From Pedobacter westerhofensis (GTDB taxonomy: Bacteria > Bacteroidota > Bacteroidia > Sphingobacteriales > Sphingobacteriaceae): a stretch of 64,000 bases of DNA. Position 1 is the stretch's first letter; each line of letters opens with the position of its first letter. The stretch covers positions 1 through 64,000 of the forward strand of contig NZ_FXTN01000007.1 of NCBI RefSeq assembly GCF_900182595.1. The letters are read 5' to 3'. Made by a program: the position numbers and the translations under genes. The notes beneath the pieces were generated by a model. The model had not been told where the DNA came from, did not search any database, and worked only from the letters and a program-made list of their open reading frames with translations. Below, one piece after another: positions 34,072-43,715 of the stretch.

Positions 34072-34954
34072 TTTGGAAGTGATTGGCATACCTTTTCGTA
34101 AACCAATCAATTGCTTCGTTTTGCTGCTGTGACTTGTATGCAAGCACTACCTCAGAGGTAATTGCCAGTGCCGACAGGTCAATGTATCTGATTTTTAGAT
34201 CAGGGAAATGATCTTTGATGGCAGATGGTAAAATAGAAACCCCGGCTCCATGTTCTACCATCCTTAAAATAGAATGTACATTATTCGCCTCATGGGTAAT
34301 TTCTGGCGTAAATCCCATCCGCTGACAAATCTCTACCAATTTCTGATGATACACGGGTGCGTAATCACGGTTAAAGAATATAAAGGGCTGCCCGGCTAAA
34401 TAATTACCGCAGTGGCTGATACCATCCAGTTTGGGCGCATCCTCCGGTACTGCAATCACAAAGGGATCGTGAAACAGTGAAATCACTGTTAACTGATCAG
34501 AATTTACCGGTGCACGCATAATGCCAATATCAAGCTTGCCTTCTTCCAGTGCTTTCACCTGTTTTACTGTGGGAATCTCAAAAAGTTTTACAGACAACAA
34601 TGGAAAAACAACCCGCATCTCCTTCAGTGTGTCCATCAGTTGCCGGTGATAGGTAGAACTGATATATCCAATCTTCAGTTCCCCGCTCATATTTTCATGC
34701 AGCTGTTTCACCACATTTTTAGTTTCTGCCAGTTGTGAGAAAATGCCGTCGACCTGCTTCTTAAAATAGACACCTGCAGGTGTAAGAGAAACCTTTTTAT
34801 TATTGCGCTCAAAAAGCCTTGCACCAAGCTCTTCCTCCAGTTCCCTGATTTGTCTGCTTAAGGGGGGCTGAGAAATAAATAACTTTAAAGCTGCCTTTCT
34901 GAAATGCAGTTCTTCTGCAACGGTCTTGAAATAGAGGAGGTGTCTAAGTTCCAT
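34064..34954 (-). CDS. LysR-family transcriptional regulator
   Basis: 296 residues. The N-terminal winged helix-turn-helix is MELRHLLYFKTVAEELHFRK followed by AALKLFISQPPLSRQIRELE. The rest is a periplasmic-binding-protein-like effector domain (GELKIGYISSTYHRQLMDTL, KLDIGIMRAPVNSDQLTV, GAGVSILPSAI). The gene is divergent from the methyltransferase gene at 35067, across 112 nt, the usual layout for a LysR regulator and its target. Confidence 0.93.
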   Translation of the reverse strand: MELRHLLYFKTVAEELHFRKAALKLFISQPPLSRQIRELEEELGARLFERNNKKVSLTPAGVYFKKQVDGIFSQLAETKNVVKQLHENMSGELKIGYISSTYHRQLMDTLKEMRVVFPLLSVKLFEIPTVKQVKALEEGKLDIGIMRAPVNSDQLTVISLFHDPFVIAVPEDAPKLDGISHCGNYLAGQPFIFFNRDYAPVYHQKLVEICQRMGFTPEITHEANNVHSILRMVEHGAGVSILPSAIKDHFPDLKIRYIDLSALAITSEVVLAYKSQQQNEAIDWFTKRYANHFQTT

Positions 34955-35066
34955 GATACTTAATTGATATCAATAATTGACAAATTTGATATTTTTCAAA
35001 TATCATCATTTTGTCTACGTTTGAAGAATAAATTATAAACAGGACATAATTACAAAAGCTAACCTT

Positions 35067-35792
35067 ATGGAAAAGAATGAATTGAAACGGAAGTCTACAG
35101 TTGAAGAAATTCAAAAGCGGTTTGACCAGGATGTTGAACGCTTCGCTAACCTCGATACCGGACAGCAGACAACGATTGATGCACCGCTTACATTGGAGCT
35201 GACTACGAGTGCTGCTGCTGCGCTCAGCCCGGCTGCGACAACTTTGCTTGACATTGGTTGCGGGGCAGGGAATTATACCTTAAAGATGCTGGAAAAGGTT
35301 CCGGGGCTGGATTGTACACTGATCGACCTGAGTATGCCGATGCTGCAAAGGGCACATCAGCGTGTTTCGGCAGTAACAGATGGCAAGGTAGAAATGATAC
35401 AGGCAGATATTCTGGTGGCTGATCTGCCTGATAATCATTATGATATTGTACTTGCCGCGGCTGTGCTGCATCATTTGAGAGCGGATGGCGACTGGGAAAA
35501 GGTTTTCAATAAGATCTATCGTTCACTTAAGCCAGGCGGAAGTTTTTGGATCTCAGACCTGATCAGTCATGAGCCACAGGAGCTTAACCAGCTTTTTGAA
35601 GCAAGATATGCCAGCTATCTGGAAGAACTTGGCGGTAAAGCCTACCGGGAAAAAGTACTGGCGTATATCGATGCCGAAGATTCTCCCCGTTCGGTTTCCT
35701 ATCAGTTGCGCCTGATGAAGTCTGCCGGGTTCAGGTATGTTGATGTGTTACATAAAAATGCCTGCTTTGCCGCATTTGGTGGAATTAAATAA
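35067..35792 (+). CDS. Class I SAM-dependent methyltransferase
   Basis: 241 residues. The SAM-binding motif I is TTLLDIGCGAGNYTLKML, followed by the acidic loop LDCTLIDLSMPML, KVEMIQADILVADLP and the post-II motif YDIVLAAAVLHHL. The middle part LKPGGSFWISDLI completes the Rossmann fold. Substrate unknown. It is divergent from the LysR gene, which probably regulates it, and its 3' end overlaps the convergent HAD gene by 8 nt. Confidence 0.9.
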   Translation: MEKNELKRKSTVEEIQKRFDQDVERFANLDTGQQTTIDAPLTLELTTSAAAALSPAATTLLDIGCGAGNYTLKMLEKVPGLDCTLIDLSMPMLQRAHQRVSAVTDGKVEMIQADILVADLPDNHYDIVLAAAVLHHLRADGDWEKVFNKIYRSLKPGGSFWISDLISHEPQELNQLFEARYASYLEELGGKAYREKVLAYIDAEDSPRSVSYQLRLMKSAGFRYVDVLHKNACFAAFGGIK

Positions 35793-36444
35793 TGTCCTGA
35801 AGCTTAGCGTATGTAAGATCTGTATAATCACTTATATATAAATTACAGGGCGGCAGTTCTTCTTTGGTATGGCTGCTCAGTACGCCCACCACCCGCATGC
35901 CGGCATTAAGCGCAGCGGAAACGCCAGAAAAAGAATCTTCAAAAACCAGGCATTGCTCTGGTTTTTGCCCAAGGTTGACTGCAGATTGTAAATACACTTC
36001 CGGATCAGGTTTATGTTTTTTGACATCTTCACTGGCCAGTATGGAGCCAAAATGTTCACGCAATGGCAGCTTGCTTAAGATGAGGTCCAGATTTGCGCGC
36101 GGAGCTGATGTTGCAACGGCAGTCTTCACACCATTTGCTTTTAAATCCGAAATGAATTCAATAATGCCTGTTATTGGTTCAATATGAGGTTCGTAAATCT
36201 TCCTGAACAGCCCTTCTTTCTCCTCTTCCATCTGTAAAAACTCCTCACCCGTCACAGGTCTTTTTAGAAAATGGCTAAGGATATAACTGTTGCTTTTGCC
36301 AAACATATGCGCGGCAAACTCTTCATCTGTAGGGGCAAGGTTTCTGGCCGAAAAAAACTCACGGAAGGCCAGCGAATGATAAGGATTGGTATGGCAGATC
36401 ACACCGTCCATATCAAAGATTACTGCAATTTCATTGTTCATCAT
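35785..36444 (-). CDS. HAD-superfamily hydrolase, beta-phosphoglucomutase-like
   Basis: 219 residues. Motif I AVIFDMDGVICHTNPYHSLA, motif II VATSAPRAN, and motifs III and IV KHKPDPEVY and CLVFEDSFSGVSAALNAGM are all intact. The four-helix cap after motif I places it with beta-phosphoglucomutase and sugar phosphatases. The substrate is probably a sugar phosphate, but this is not certain. It is convergent with the methyltransferase gene. Confidence 0.9.
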   Translation of the reverse strand: MMNNEIAVIFDMDGVICHTNPYHSLAFREFFSARNLAPTDEEFAAHMFGKSNSYILSHFLKRPVTGEEFLQMEEEKEGLFRKIYEPHIEPITGIIEFISDLKANGVKTAVATSAPRANLDLILSKLPLREHFGSILASEDVKKHKPDPEVYLQSAVNLGQKPEQCLVFEDSFSGVSAALNAGMRVVGVLSSHTKEELPPCNLYISDYTDLTYAKLQDII

Positions 36445-36581
36445 GCAAAGTTAGTATGTTTTAACATATTCACCACGTTTGGGGATTTACCGGTACTCAC
36501 TTTTTGGCCAATTTTGAATATACATACTGATTTTGACTCTTCTGTTATTCCAGCGTGTGTTCATCTTAAAAAGTATACATT

Positions 36582-37847
36582 ATGTCTTTAGAAACCTCAG
36601 AACATGTTGATGTAATTGTGATCGGTGCCGGGCAGGCAGGTCTGGCTGCCGGTTATTTTTTAAACAAGCATCAGCTCAAATATGTGATCTTTGAACGTGG
36701 CAACATCGGCGACTCCTGGTCTAACCAGCGCTGGGACTCCATGACACTTGACTCACCAGAAATTACAAACCTATTGCCGGGGCAGAGCCCGGATAATATG
36801 CAGGATGATTTATTTTTTACAGGAAAAGAATTTCACAAAAAACTGGTTGACTTTGCCGGCAATAATCAGATTTCCGTGATGGAGTATCATCAGGTCACAT
36901 CCCTGGATAAAGCTGATGATACCGGACTATTTGAGGTAAAAACAAATCACAATGGCGATGTGAAAGTTTGGACTGCCAGGAAAGTTATTATTGCTTCCGG
37001 AATGCTCAATGAGCCAAAAATCCCTCCGGTCAGCAAAGCTATACCCAAAGATATCCAACAGTTTCATTCCTCCCGATACCGCAATGCCGCACAAATGCCG
37101 GAAGGTAATATTCTGGTTGTGGGAAGCGGAAGGTCAGGCAGCGCTATTGCTGAAGACTTATCTGCCGCAGGACGCAAGGTTTATCTTGCAACAAGTAAGG
37201 TGGGCCGCGTTCCACGCCGTTACAGAGGTAAGGATATTGCTTCATGGACTGTAGCGGCAGGACTGCTTGAAGTTAAAACTTCGGATATTACTGATCCTGC
37301 AGCTTTCACTGAACATCACCCCCTGGTTTCGGGCCGGGGAAGAAGAGGACATACGATCAGCCTGCAGATGCTGCACAGGGGAGGCGTTGCGCTATTCGGA
37401 AGGCTGCTCGGCTGCGAGCATGGCAAACTGTTGTTTGGAAATGACGCAGTGGAAAATATCCAGTTTGCAGACCATGTCTCAGCTACTACCAAACAGATGA
37501 TAGAGGGCTTTATCAGCCAGTACGGTATGGATCTGCCTGGGGCTGAATTTGATGAGGCAGATGTGCCTGATCCTGAGGGCTCAAGTGCAGAAACTGCTAC
37601 AGAACTTGATATTGCGGGAGCAGGAATTACTTCGGTCATCTGGGCAACAGGTTTAACAGGCAGCTTAGACTGGGTTCATTTGCCCGTGCTGGATAAACAG
37701 GGTAACCTTGTCCATGTTGAAGGTGTATCTCCGGTAAATGGCCTGTTCTTTCTCGGTTTCCCATGGCTCCGCAAGCGTAAGTCCGGCGTGATCTATGGCA
37801 TGCCTGAAGATGCGGCATTCATTACGGATCGTTTGACCGAACAATAG
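36582..37847 (+). CDS. Flavin-containing monooxygenase (NAD(P)-binding, CzcO-like)
   Basis: 421 residues. The N-terminal FAD site is VDVIVIGAGQAGLAAGYFLN and the second nucleotide site is ILVVGSGRSGSAIAEDL. Between them lies the FMO-like stretch FHSSRYRNA (F-x-G-x-x-x-H-related region), and the C-terminal IWATGLTGSLDWV belongs to the family. Such enzymes oxidise N or S atoms or act as Baeyer-Villiger enzymes. It stands alone, followed by a terminator. Substrate unknown. Confidence 0.88.
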   Translation: MSLETSEHVDVIVIGAGQAGLAAGYFLNKHQLKYVIFERGNIGDSWSNQRWDSMTLDSPEITNLLPGQSPDNMQDDLFFTGKEFHKKLVDFAGNNQISVMEYHQVTSLDKADDTGLFEVKTNHNGDVKVWTARKVIIASGMLNEPKIPPVSKAIPKDIQQFHSSRYRNAAQMPEGNILVVGSGRSGSAIAEDLSAAGRKVYLATSKVGRVPRRYRGKDIASWTVAAGLLEVKTSDITDPAAFTEHHPLVSGRGRRGHTISLQMLHRGGVALFGRLLGCEHGKLLFGNDAVENIQFADHVSATTKQMIEGFISQYGMDLPGAEFDEADVPDPEGSSAETATELDIAGAGITSVIWATGLTGSLDWVHLPVLDKQGNLVHVEGVSPVNGLFFLGFPWLRKRKSGVIYGMPEDAAFITDRLTEQ

Positions 37848-37946
37848 TAACCGGGTTGAAAATGGAAAAGAAGCTGTATCATTGATGATATTGGCCCTCT
37901 GAGAATTGAATAGTTGAAAGTGCTCCCTTAGGGGGTACAAGTAAAA

Positions 37947-37979
37947 ATAGCAAAGAGGCTGTATCAGCCTCTTTGCTAT
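37947..37979. terminator. Bidirectional terminator
   Basis: ATAGCAAAGAGGC pairs with GCCTCTTTGCTAT around GTATCA. It lies between the monooxygenase gene (plus) and the phosphodiesterase gene (minus), 36 nt before the latter's stop codon. Confidence 0.8.
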
Positions 37980-38014
37980 GATTTGGCGCCCCGCATATAT
38001 TTTCTCAGTACCGC

Positions 38015-39259
38015 TTAAGGGATTGTTATCCATTTATTAATCGTATTGTATTTGCCTTCAATACATATTTTGTAAAACGATGAGGGCAAATCTTTCACTG
38101 ATACCGTTGCATGTTCTGCTCCTGCCGGCATTTCGGCCAGCAGATGGTATTGATCCGGTTTGCCCTCTTTGATATTGTTCTCCGGGCATACCCATATCTT
38201 AACTTTATCAGAGTTATCCAGTGCTTTCCAGCTCAGATCCAGGTTGCCCTGAATATAATTCGCCACGGGCTGGGCTACTGATACAGGGCCGATGAGCGTG
38301 ATGCCATCGATTTCCCGCTTGCGGTCTGTCGGAATATCAATGTGCATGAAAGTCGCTATGCTGGGCATGATATCTACAATTCCGGGATAATAATATTGTG
38401 CATAAGCGTTGAGCTTTTTCGCATTGGTGACCATCCATGTTGAGCGCTGTCTTGCAGACTGTCCGCCATGGTTACGACCGGTTTTTTCATCCCTGCCATG
38501 ATCTGAAGTAATGAAGATCAGCCATTCCTCATTAAAATGCTGTTCCCTGTACTGAATGGCTTTCCAGAGTTTTCCCACTTGCTGGTCCATCAGCTCTACC
38601 GCACGGGTGTATTGCGGGCTGTCGCCATACATATGGCCCATATCATCTGTATATTCCAGATAAACCCATGAAAGATCAGGGGCATTGTTGCGAATACTTA
38701 AAGCGGCTTCCTCCACAACTTTCTCATCAATCCGGTGCATGAAATCACGCATTTTATCGTGTTTGAAATTTATCGTATCGAGTTCAAAACCATCAGCATG
38801 CTCATCAACATGTAATTTATTGGTGGCTGACAGGCCGTCTCCGGTTAACTTGGTACGGTTATCCAGCCAGCTGGAGAATACTGCTATTTTTCTGTCAGGG
38901 TACTGATCTTTAAAAAGCCTGAATATCGTAGGGTAGTTATAGTTGGGTGCCTTAATATCATTGTCCCATACATTATGTTTATTTACCCAGGTACCTGTAA
39001 GCAAGCTATTGTATCCAACTGCCGAAATGGTAGGGGTCTGAGAATAGGTATCTTTATCACCGCCAACATGTGCTCTCAGGTACTTTCCCTGTTTCGCGAT
39101 CAGGTTCAGATTGGGGGTGGCTGTGCGTTCTATTACATCTGCAGACATCCCGTCGGCAATAATAAACACCGTTTTTTGTACTTTCTTTTGGGCATGGGCT
39201 ACCATGCCCGGAAATAATAAAAAAATAAGGAGGAAAGGATTCTTTATCGATTGTGTCAT
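38015..39259 (-). CDS. Alkaline phosphatase / nucleotide pyrophosphatase-family hydrolase, exported
   Basis: About 414 residues from ATG at 39259 (an ATG at 39283 adds eight). A signal peptide (PFLLIFLLFPGMVAHAQ) is followed by the metal-binding VFIIADGMSADVI, the nucleophile region TPTISAVGYNSLLTG, YTDDMGHMYGDSP and LIFITSDHGRDEKTGRNHGG. These are the marks of the phosphodiesterase / nucleotide pyrophosphatase branch of the alkaline phosphatase superfamily. The C-terminal 80 residues form a separate beta-rich domain. It precedes the transglutaminase operon but is not known to belong to the Anbu set. Confidence 0.88.
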   Translation of the reverse strand: MTQSIKNPFLLIFLLFPGMVAHAQKKVQKTVFIIADGMSADVIERTATPNLNLIAKQGKYLRAHVGGDKDTYSQTPTISAVGYNSLLTGTWVNKHNVWDNDIKAPNYNYPTIFRLFKDQYPDRKIAVFSSWLDNRTKLTGDGLSATNKLHVDEHADGFELDTINFKHDKMRDFMHRIDEKVVEEAALSIRNNAPDLSWVYLEYTDDMGHMYGDSPQYTRAVELMDQQVGKLWKAIQYREQHFNEEWLIFITSDHGRDEKTGRNHGGQSARQRSTWMVTNAKKLNAYAQYYYPGIVDIMPSIATFMHIDIPTDRKREIDGITLIGPVSVAQPVANYIQGNLDLSWKALDNSDKVKIWVCPENNIKEGKPDQYHLLAEMPAGAEHATVSVKDLPSSFYKICIEGKYNTINKWITIP

Positions 39260-39391
39260 TTTAAGGATTAAATTATGTGACACGAATTTAAGTACAGCAA
39301 AAGTAATGAAGGTTAGCCTGATGTTATCGTTTTATTGCCTGATTAAACCCGGATAAAAAAGGGATGAAACTCCTCGTTTATCCGGCTCGTA

Positions 39392-40363
39392 TTACTGCTG
39401 CTGCTGGATCTGCTGCATCAGCTCCAGGTTTCTGCGGTAGCTGTTGCCCTGTCCTGCCGGAATTTCGGGTTCCGGATCAACAACTTCAGCAACAGGATCC
39501 AGTGTTTCGGTAACTCCGTCATCATAACTTACGATAACCTGAACGGTTAACTTATGGCTTGATGCACCTTTATAAACCCCTTTTACTGGTGAACAGTCTG
39601 TAAAACTCCGTCCGTAGGCAAGAATTACGTAGGTTTCGCTCGCTATGCAGTTATTGGTGGGGTCAAGCCCCAGCCATCCATAGGATGGAATATAAGCCTC
39701 TACCCAGGCGTGGGTAGCCCCCTCGCCGCGCATTCCGTCCTTATTCGGACAGATATACCCGCTTACATACTTGGCAGGTATATTTACCATGCGCAGCATT
39801 TGTGAAAGGATGTGCGCAAAATCCTGGCAAACACCCGCTTTTAACTGCCATATTTCATCCAGTTTGGTCTGAACGGTAGTGACGCCCTGTATATAATTGA
39901 ACTGTTCGTAAACGAAGGTACAATACTTAAGTGCAGTTTGATACGGCGTGCCAATTTCCGGAATATGTTCACTGATCATCGACCTGAGTTCTGGCAGCCC
40001 GTCAAAAGCTTCCCATTTTAGATAATCGATATAGGGCACCTGGTAGCGGAGGCGCTGGATTTCGTCCCATTCCATAGCCCCGAACATGGTTTCTGCCGGT
40101 GGTTCCTTGGCGGTAGTGGTCACTGTAAGTTCAGAATAAATTTCCAGTTCCCTGTGGCGCTCACTGTAAGTGAAAAAACCTACTTTATTACCGTAATAAT
40201 CCACAAATGTATCTACGCGGGGTTTCCCCGAAATCTTCAGGTCGTGTTTGAGCACTGTTTGATGCTCATCTTCTTTTGGATATAGAATGATGTGGTTCAC
40301 GCTGTCTTTTACCAATGACTCATACGTGTATTTGGTGATATGCTTGATGTTAAATTCTGGCAT
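39392..40363 (-). CDS. Transglutaminase-like protein of the Anbu-associated operon
   Basis: 323 residues from ATG at 40363 (MPEFNIKHITKYTYE); longer frames to 40444 overlap the upstream alpha-E gene. The N-terminal beta-rich part (VNHIILYPKEDEHQTVLKHD) precedes a transglutaminase core with Cys (LKAGVCQDFAH), His (GATHAWVEAYIPSYGWLGLD) and the following Asp. The family includes proteases and amide-forming enzymes. It is the last of three genes, ATP-grasp, alpha-E, transglutaminase, that run in the same order in many genomes with Anbu. The end has a Pro/Gln-rich tail. Confidence 0.9.
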   Translation of the reverse strand: MPEFNIKHITKYTYESLVKDSVNHIILYPKEDEHQTVLKHDLKISGKPRVDTFVDYYGNKVGFFTYSERHRELEIYSELTVTTTAKEPPAETMFGAMEWDEIQRLRYQVPYIDYLKWEAFDGLPELRSMISEHIPEIGTPYQTALKYCTFVYEQFNYIQGVTTVQTKLDEIWQLKAGVCQDFAHILSQMLRMVNIPAKYVSGYICPNKDGMRGEGATHAWVEAYIPSYGWLGLDPTNNCIASETYVILAYGRSFTDCSPVKGVYKGASSHKLTVQVIVSYDDGVTETLDPVAEVVDPEPEIPAGQGNSYRRNLELMQQIQQQQ

Positions 40364-40373
40364 TTTACAAATT

Positions 40374-41306
40374 TTAAGACAATGAAAAACAAGTTTGGTT
40401 AAATGCATTACCGATGCCGTAGAGTTCTGACTTGATCTCGGCAAGGAATAGATGCAGGTCGTCCTGTTTCAATCCTTTGATTGAGCTGTACTTCACCTTG
40501 CTTTGCAGCCTTCCGATCAGAAAAGCCAGATCGCCCGGATTGATATGCCCGTCTATCTTTAACCGGTCGAAATATTTGCTCAGCTGGTTCATGGAATAGA
40601 TGACCGACCGCGGAAATTCATTGTTGAGCACTACCTGTGCCAGCACATTTTCCGCTTCAATACCCTGACGGTAAGTTTTCAGGTACAATTCGTAGCCCCC
40701 TATGGACAACAGCAAATGTTTCCAGTAACTGGTGTTGGTGAGCAGGTCGGGATTGTGATCAACCGATCCAAACTTAATATCCAGTACATCAACTGACTGT
40801 ATACTGCGTTCCAGGTACTTTCCGATGCGCATAAAACTACTGCATTCGTTTCGCGGCATGGTTACTTCTGTAGTGCCGTAAAACAATGTGCCCTGCTTGA
40901 TCAGGATATCCAGCACCGAAATCGGATCATCTTTTTTGAGCATCATTTTCAGTTTGGGATCTTTTACGGTATGGTAATATTCATTTAAACACTGCCATAC
41001 ATCTTTTGTAATGTGGTCCTGCACGCTGCGGGCATTCTCCCGCACCTGGGTGATGATATTGATAATCGAATTTGGGTTGTTCCTGTCTGTCACCATAAAC
41101 TGTAATACAGCACGGCTGTTAAATTCAATCCCTTCAGCTCCTTCAGGTTCCGGGCCACAAAAAATGCGGATAACCGGGCTCCATGAAAACTCTGAAACTG
41201 CATCCTGCGAAGCAGCATAATTTATTTTAAGCATGCGCAGCATACCATCCGTTCGCTCTACATAACGGCTCATCCAATATAAACTCTCTGCAACTCTGCT
41301 TAACAT
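40374..41306 (-). CDS. Alpha-E domain protein (DUF403)
   Basis: 310 residues, entirely helical. It begins MLSRVAESLYWMSRYVERTD, the standard opening of alpha-E proteins, and contains SVQDHITKDVWQCLNEYYHT and FMRIGKYLERSIQSVDVLDI. Its biochemistry is unknown, but it is nearly always encoded beside circularly permuted ATP-grasp and transglutaminase genes, as here (10 and 19 nt gaps), and probably works in one complex with them. Confidence 0.93.
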   Translation of the reverse strand: MLSRVAESLYWMSRYVERTDGMLRMLKINYAASQDAVSEFSWSPVIRIFCGPEPEGAEGIEFNSRAVLQFMVTDRNNPNSIINIITQVRENARSVQDHITKDVWQCLNEYYHTVKDPKLKMMLKKDDPISVLDILIKQGTLFYGTTEVTMPRNECSSFMRIGKYLERSIQSVDVLDIKFGSVDHNPDLLTNTSYWKHLLLSIGGYELYLKTYRQGIEAENVLAQVVLNNEFPRSVIYSMNQLSKYFDRLKIDGHINPGDLAFLIGRLQSKVKYSSIKGLKQDDLHLFLAEIKSELYGIGNAFNQTCFSLS

Positions 41307-41325
41307 ATTGTTCCTGTCATTTAAT

Positions 41326-42774
41326 TTAAGAAAGTACCCATGTATCTTTACTGCCGCCGCCCTGCGAGCTGTTCACTACCAGTGACCCTTCTTTCAAAGC
41401 TACACGCGTTAAGCCGCCGGGCACAATAGTAATGCCGCTTGGGCCACAGACGGCGAAAGGCCTGAAATCTACCCTGCGCGGCTGCAGCACACCATTCATA
41501 TAACATGGCGCCGATGAAAGGCTGATAGTTGGCTGGGCGATAAACTGCCGCGGATCTTTCATGATCTCTTTTTTATAGTCTTCAATTTCTTCGGGTGTGG
41601 CTGCATGTCCCATCAGCATGCCGTAGCCACCGCTGCCATTGGTTTGCTTTACTACCATATTGTTAATGTTATCAAAAACATGTGCCCTTTCTTCCTTATT
41701 GCCCAGCTGATAAGTGGGCACATTTTTAAGCAGGGGCTCTTCGTTCAGGTAATACCTGATCATATCGGGCACATACACATACACAGCTTTATCATCTGCG
41801 ACGCCATTGCCCACGGCATTTACGATCGTTACATTTCCTTTACGGTAGGCATTCATCAGTCCGGCAACCCCCAGTAAACTGTTGGCATTAAACACCAGCG
41901 GGTCCAGGTATTCATCGTCAACGCGGCGGTAGATCACATCCACCTGCTGCAGGCCGGCCGTAGTTTTCATATATACTTTATGGTCTTCTACAATCAGATC
42001 GGGTCCTTCAACGAGCTCGATGCCCATTAAGCGGGCAAGGGTGGTATGTTCAAAATATGCCGAGTTAAAACTGCCAGGGCTCAGCAGGACAATAGTAGGG
42101 TTGTCAATCTGGCGTGGCGACAATTCCCTGAGGTTGTTGTATAATACATTCGGGTATTCTGTTACGCTCCTTACCTTGCACTGCGGCAGCAGGTCGGGAA
42201 AAAGCCTTTTGGTAATTTCGCGGTTCTCGAGCATATAACTTACGCCCGAAGGGGTACGCACATTGTCTTCCAGGATGTAGTATGTTCCGTCGTTATCCCT
42301 GATCAGGTCTATTCCGGCAATGTGGATATAGATGTCATGGGGCACTTTAACATTGCACATTTCCCTTAGGAAGTGGGGGCAGGAGTAGATAATTTCGATC
42401 GGGACAATTCCGTCTTTAATGATAAACTGATCGCTGTACACATCTTTGAGGAACAGGTTTAAAGCTGTTACCCTTTGTTTGATGCCTTTTTCTATATATT
42501 CCCATTCATCAGAATTAATGATCCTGGGAATGATATCAAAGGGGAAGATCTTTTCGATGCCTTCTCCGCTGTTGTATACCGTAAAGGTGATCCCCTGGCT
42601 CATGAAAAGCACTTTGGATAGCTCCTCTTTTTTGGTCAGCTCTTCCGTAGATTCCAGTTCCAGGTAGTCCATCACCACCTTGTATTCATTTCTGACCTGT
42701 TTCAGCTGATCAAACATTTCATCCCAGGTATTGCTGGGCAGATTATATAATTCTGTGTGTGTATTTTTAGTCAT
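41326..42774 (-). CDS. Circularly permuted ATP-grasp type 2 protein
   Basis: 482 residues. Family features are GITFTVYNSGEGIEKIFPFD, RVTALNLFLKDVYSDQFII, YYILEDNVRTPSGVSYMLEN and VVKQTNGSGGYGMLMG, and a late ARVALKEGS-like LTRVALKEGSLVVNSSQGGG. The ATP-grasp fold is predicted to join a carboxylate to an amine. Comparative work proposed a peptide-synthesis or tagging system of this protein with alpha-E, transglutaminase and Anbu. First gene of the three-gene operon, divergent from anbu across 197 nt. Confidence 0.92.
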   Translation of the reverse strand: MTKNTHTELYNLPSNTWDEMFDQLKQVRNEYKVVMDYLELESTEELTKKEELSKVLFMSQGITFTVYNSGEGIEKIFPFDIIPRIINSDEWEYIEKGIKQRVTALNLFLKDVYSDQFIIKDGIVPIEIIYSCPHFLREMCNVKVPHDIYIHIAGIDLIRDNDGTYYILEDNVRTPSGVSYMLENREITKRLFPDLLPQCKVRSVTEYPNVLYNNLRELSPRQIDNPTIVLLSPGSFNSAYFEHTTLARLMGIELVEGPDLIVEDHKVYMKTTAGLQQVDVIYRRVDDEYLDPLVFNANSLLGVAGLMNAYRKGNVTIVNAVGNGVADDKAVYVYVPDMIRYYLNEEPLLKNVPTYQLGNKEERAHVFDNINNMVVKQTNGSGGYGMLMGHAATPEEIEDYKKEIMKDPRQFIAQPTISLSSAPCYMNGVLQPRRVDFRPFAVCGPSGITIVPGGLTRVALKEGSLVVNSSQGGGSKDTWVLS

Positions 42775-42971
42775 GTTTGCCGGATGTTAATGAATTATTT
42801 GAAATCTGAGCTGGAGTAATCCGTTTTATTTTGTTAAAATATGAATATTTGTGTGTTATAAACAAGTTTATTATTTATAAAAACGAGTAAAGCATTATTT
42901 ATATTAATAAAATGAATTTTATTTCGGGCTGATCGATATATTTAGCCTGATATTTAATAGAAAGGGATAAA

Positions 42972-43715
42972 ATGACATATTGTTTAGGAATAAAAGTTAA
43001 AGATGGGTTGGTCGCAATTGCGGATACAAGGGTCACTTCGGGTACAGATACCACTGAAAAAAAGAAAATATATTTATATCAAAAGGATAAGTACTCTCTC
43101 TTTATCATGACAAGCGGACTAAGGTCGGTGAGGGACAAGGCAGTCTTATATTTTAAAGAGCGGATAGATGAGGGCATTGAACATAATAAATTGTACAAAG
43201 CCGTCAATGACTTTGGCGAGCAGGTAAAGCGTGTTGCAAGAGAAGACAGAGAGTCGCTCGAAGCATCAGGTTTTAAATTTAACCTCAATACAATCATTGG
43301 CGGACAACTGAAGGATGATGAAGAGCATAAACTGTTTTTACTGTACCCTGAGGGAAACTGGGTTGAACTGGGGCAGGGAGCACCTTTTGTAATCGTGGGG
43401 AATTCAGGCCATGGTAAGGCAATACTCAACAGGACACTGACCAATGATTCGAGCATGCACCTGGCATTGAAAAGCGGTTTTCTCTCTTTTGACTCTACAC
43501 GGGTAAGTGCCAATGATGTTGATTTCCCTATTGACGTTGTGCTGTATCAGAACAATAGTTTTGAGATGATCGAGCAGCGTTACACAAAGAAAGATCTTGA
43601 GAATATCTCAGAGCAATGGGCGGAGGAACTGAAAACAGCGCTGGAAAAAATCCCGACCAACTGGATGGACACTGCCTTTAGCAAAATGCACGCATCTAAT
43701 GAAAACGAAATATGA
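42972..43715 (+). CDS. Anbu-type proteasome-like peptidase
   Basis: 247 residues. It begins MTYCLGIKVKDGLVAIADTR, so the predicted N-terminal nucleophile is Thr2 after Met removal, with the Asp and Arg of the proteasome beta fold (ADTRVT) just after. YSLFIMTSGLRSVRDKA and FKFNLNTIIGG fit the family. Anbu is an ancestral relative of proteasome beta subunits and HslV, forming self-compartmented oligomers, and has no propeptide. The gene is divergent from the ATP-grasp/alpha-E/transglutaminase operon and is followed by a second transglutaminase gene that overlaps it by 4 nt. Confidence 0.92.
   Translation: MTYCLGIKVKDGLVAIADTRVTSGTDTTEKKKIYLYQKDKYSLFIMTSGLRSVRDKAVLYFKERIDEGIEHNKLYKAVNDFGEQVKRVAREDRESLEASGFKFNLNTIIGGQLKDDEEHKLFLLYPEGNWVELGQGAPFVIVGNSGHGKAILNRTLTNDSSMHLALKSGFLSFDSTRVSANDVDFPIDVVLYQNNSFEMIEQRYTKKDLENISEQWAEELKTALEKIPTNWMDTAFSKMHASNENEI

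Noticed and set aside
39290..39391. Regulatory site between the phosphodiesterase and transglutaminase genes
   Set aside because: No repeat or stable hairpin was seen.
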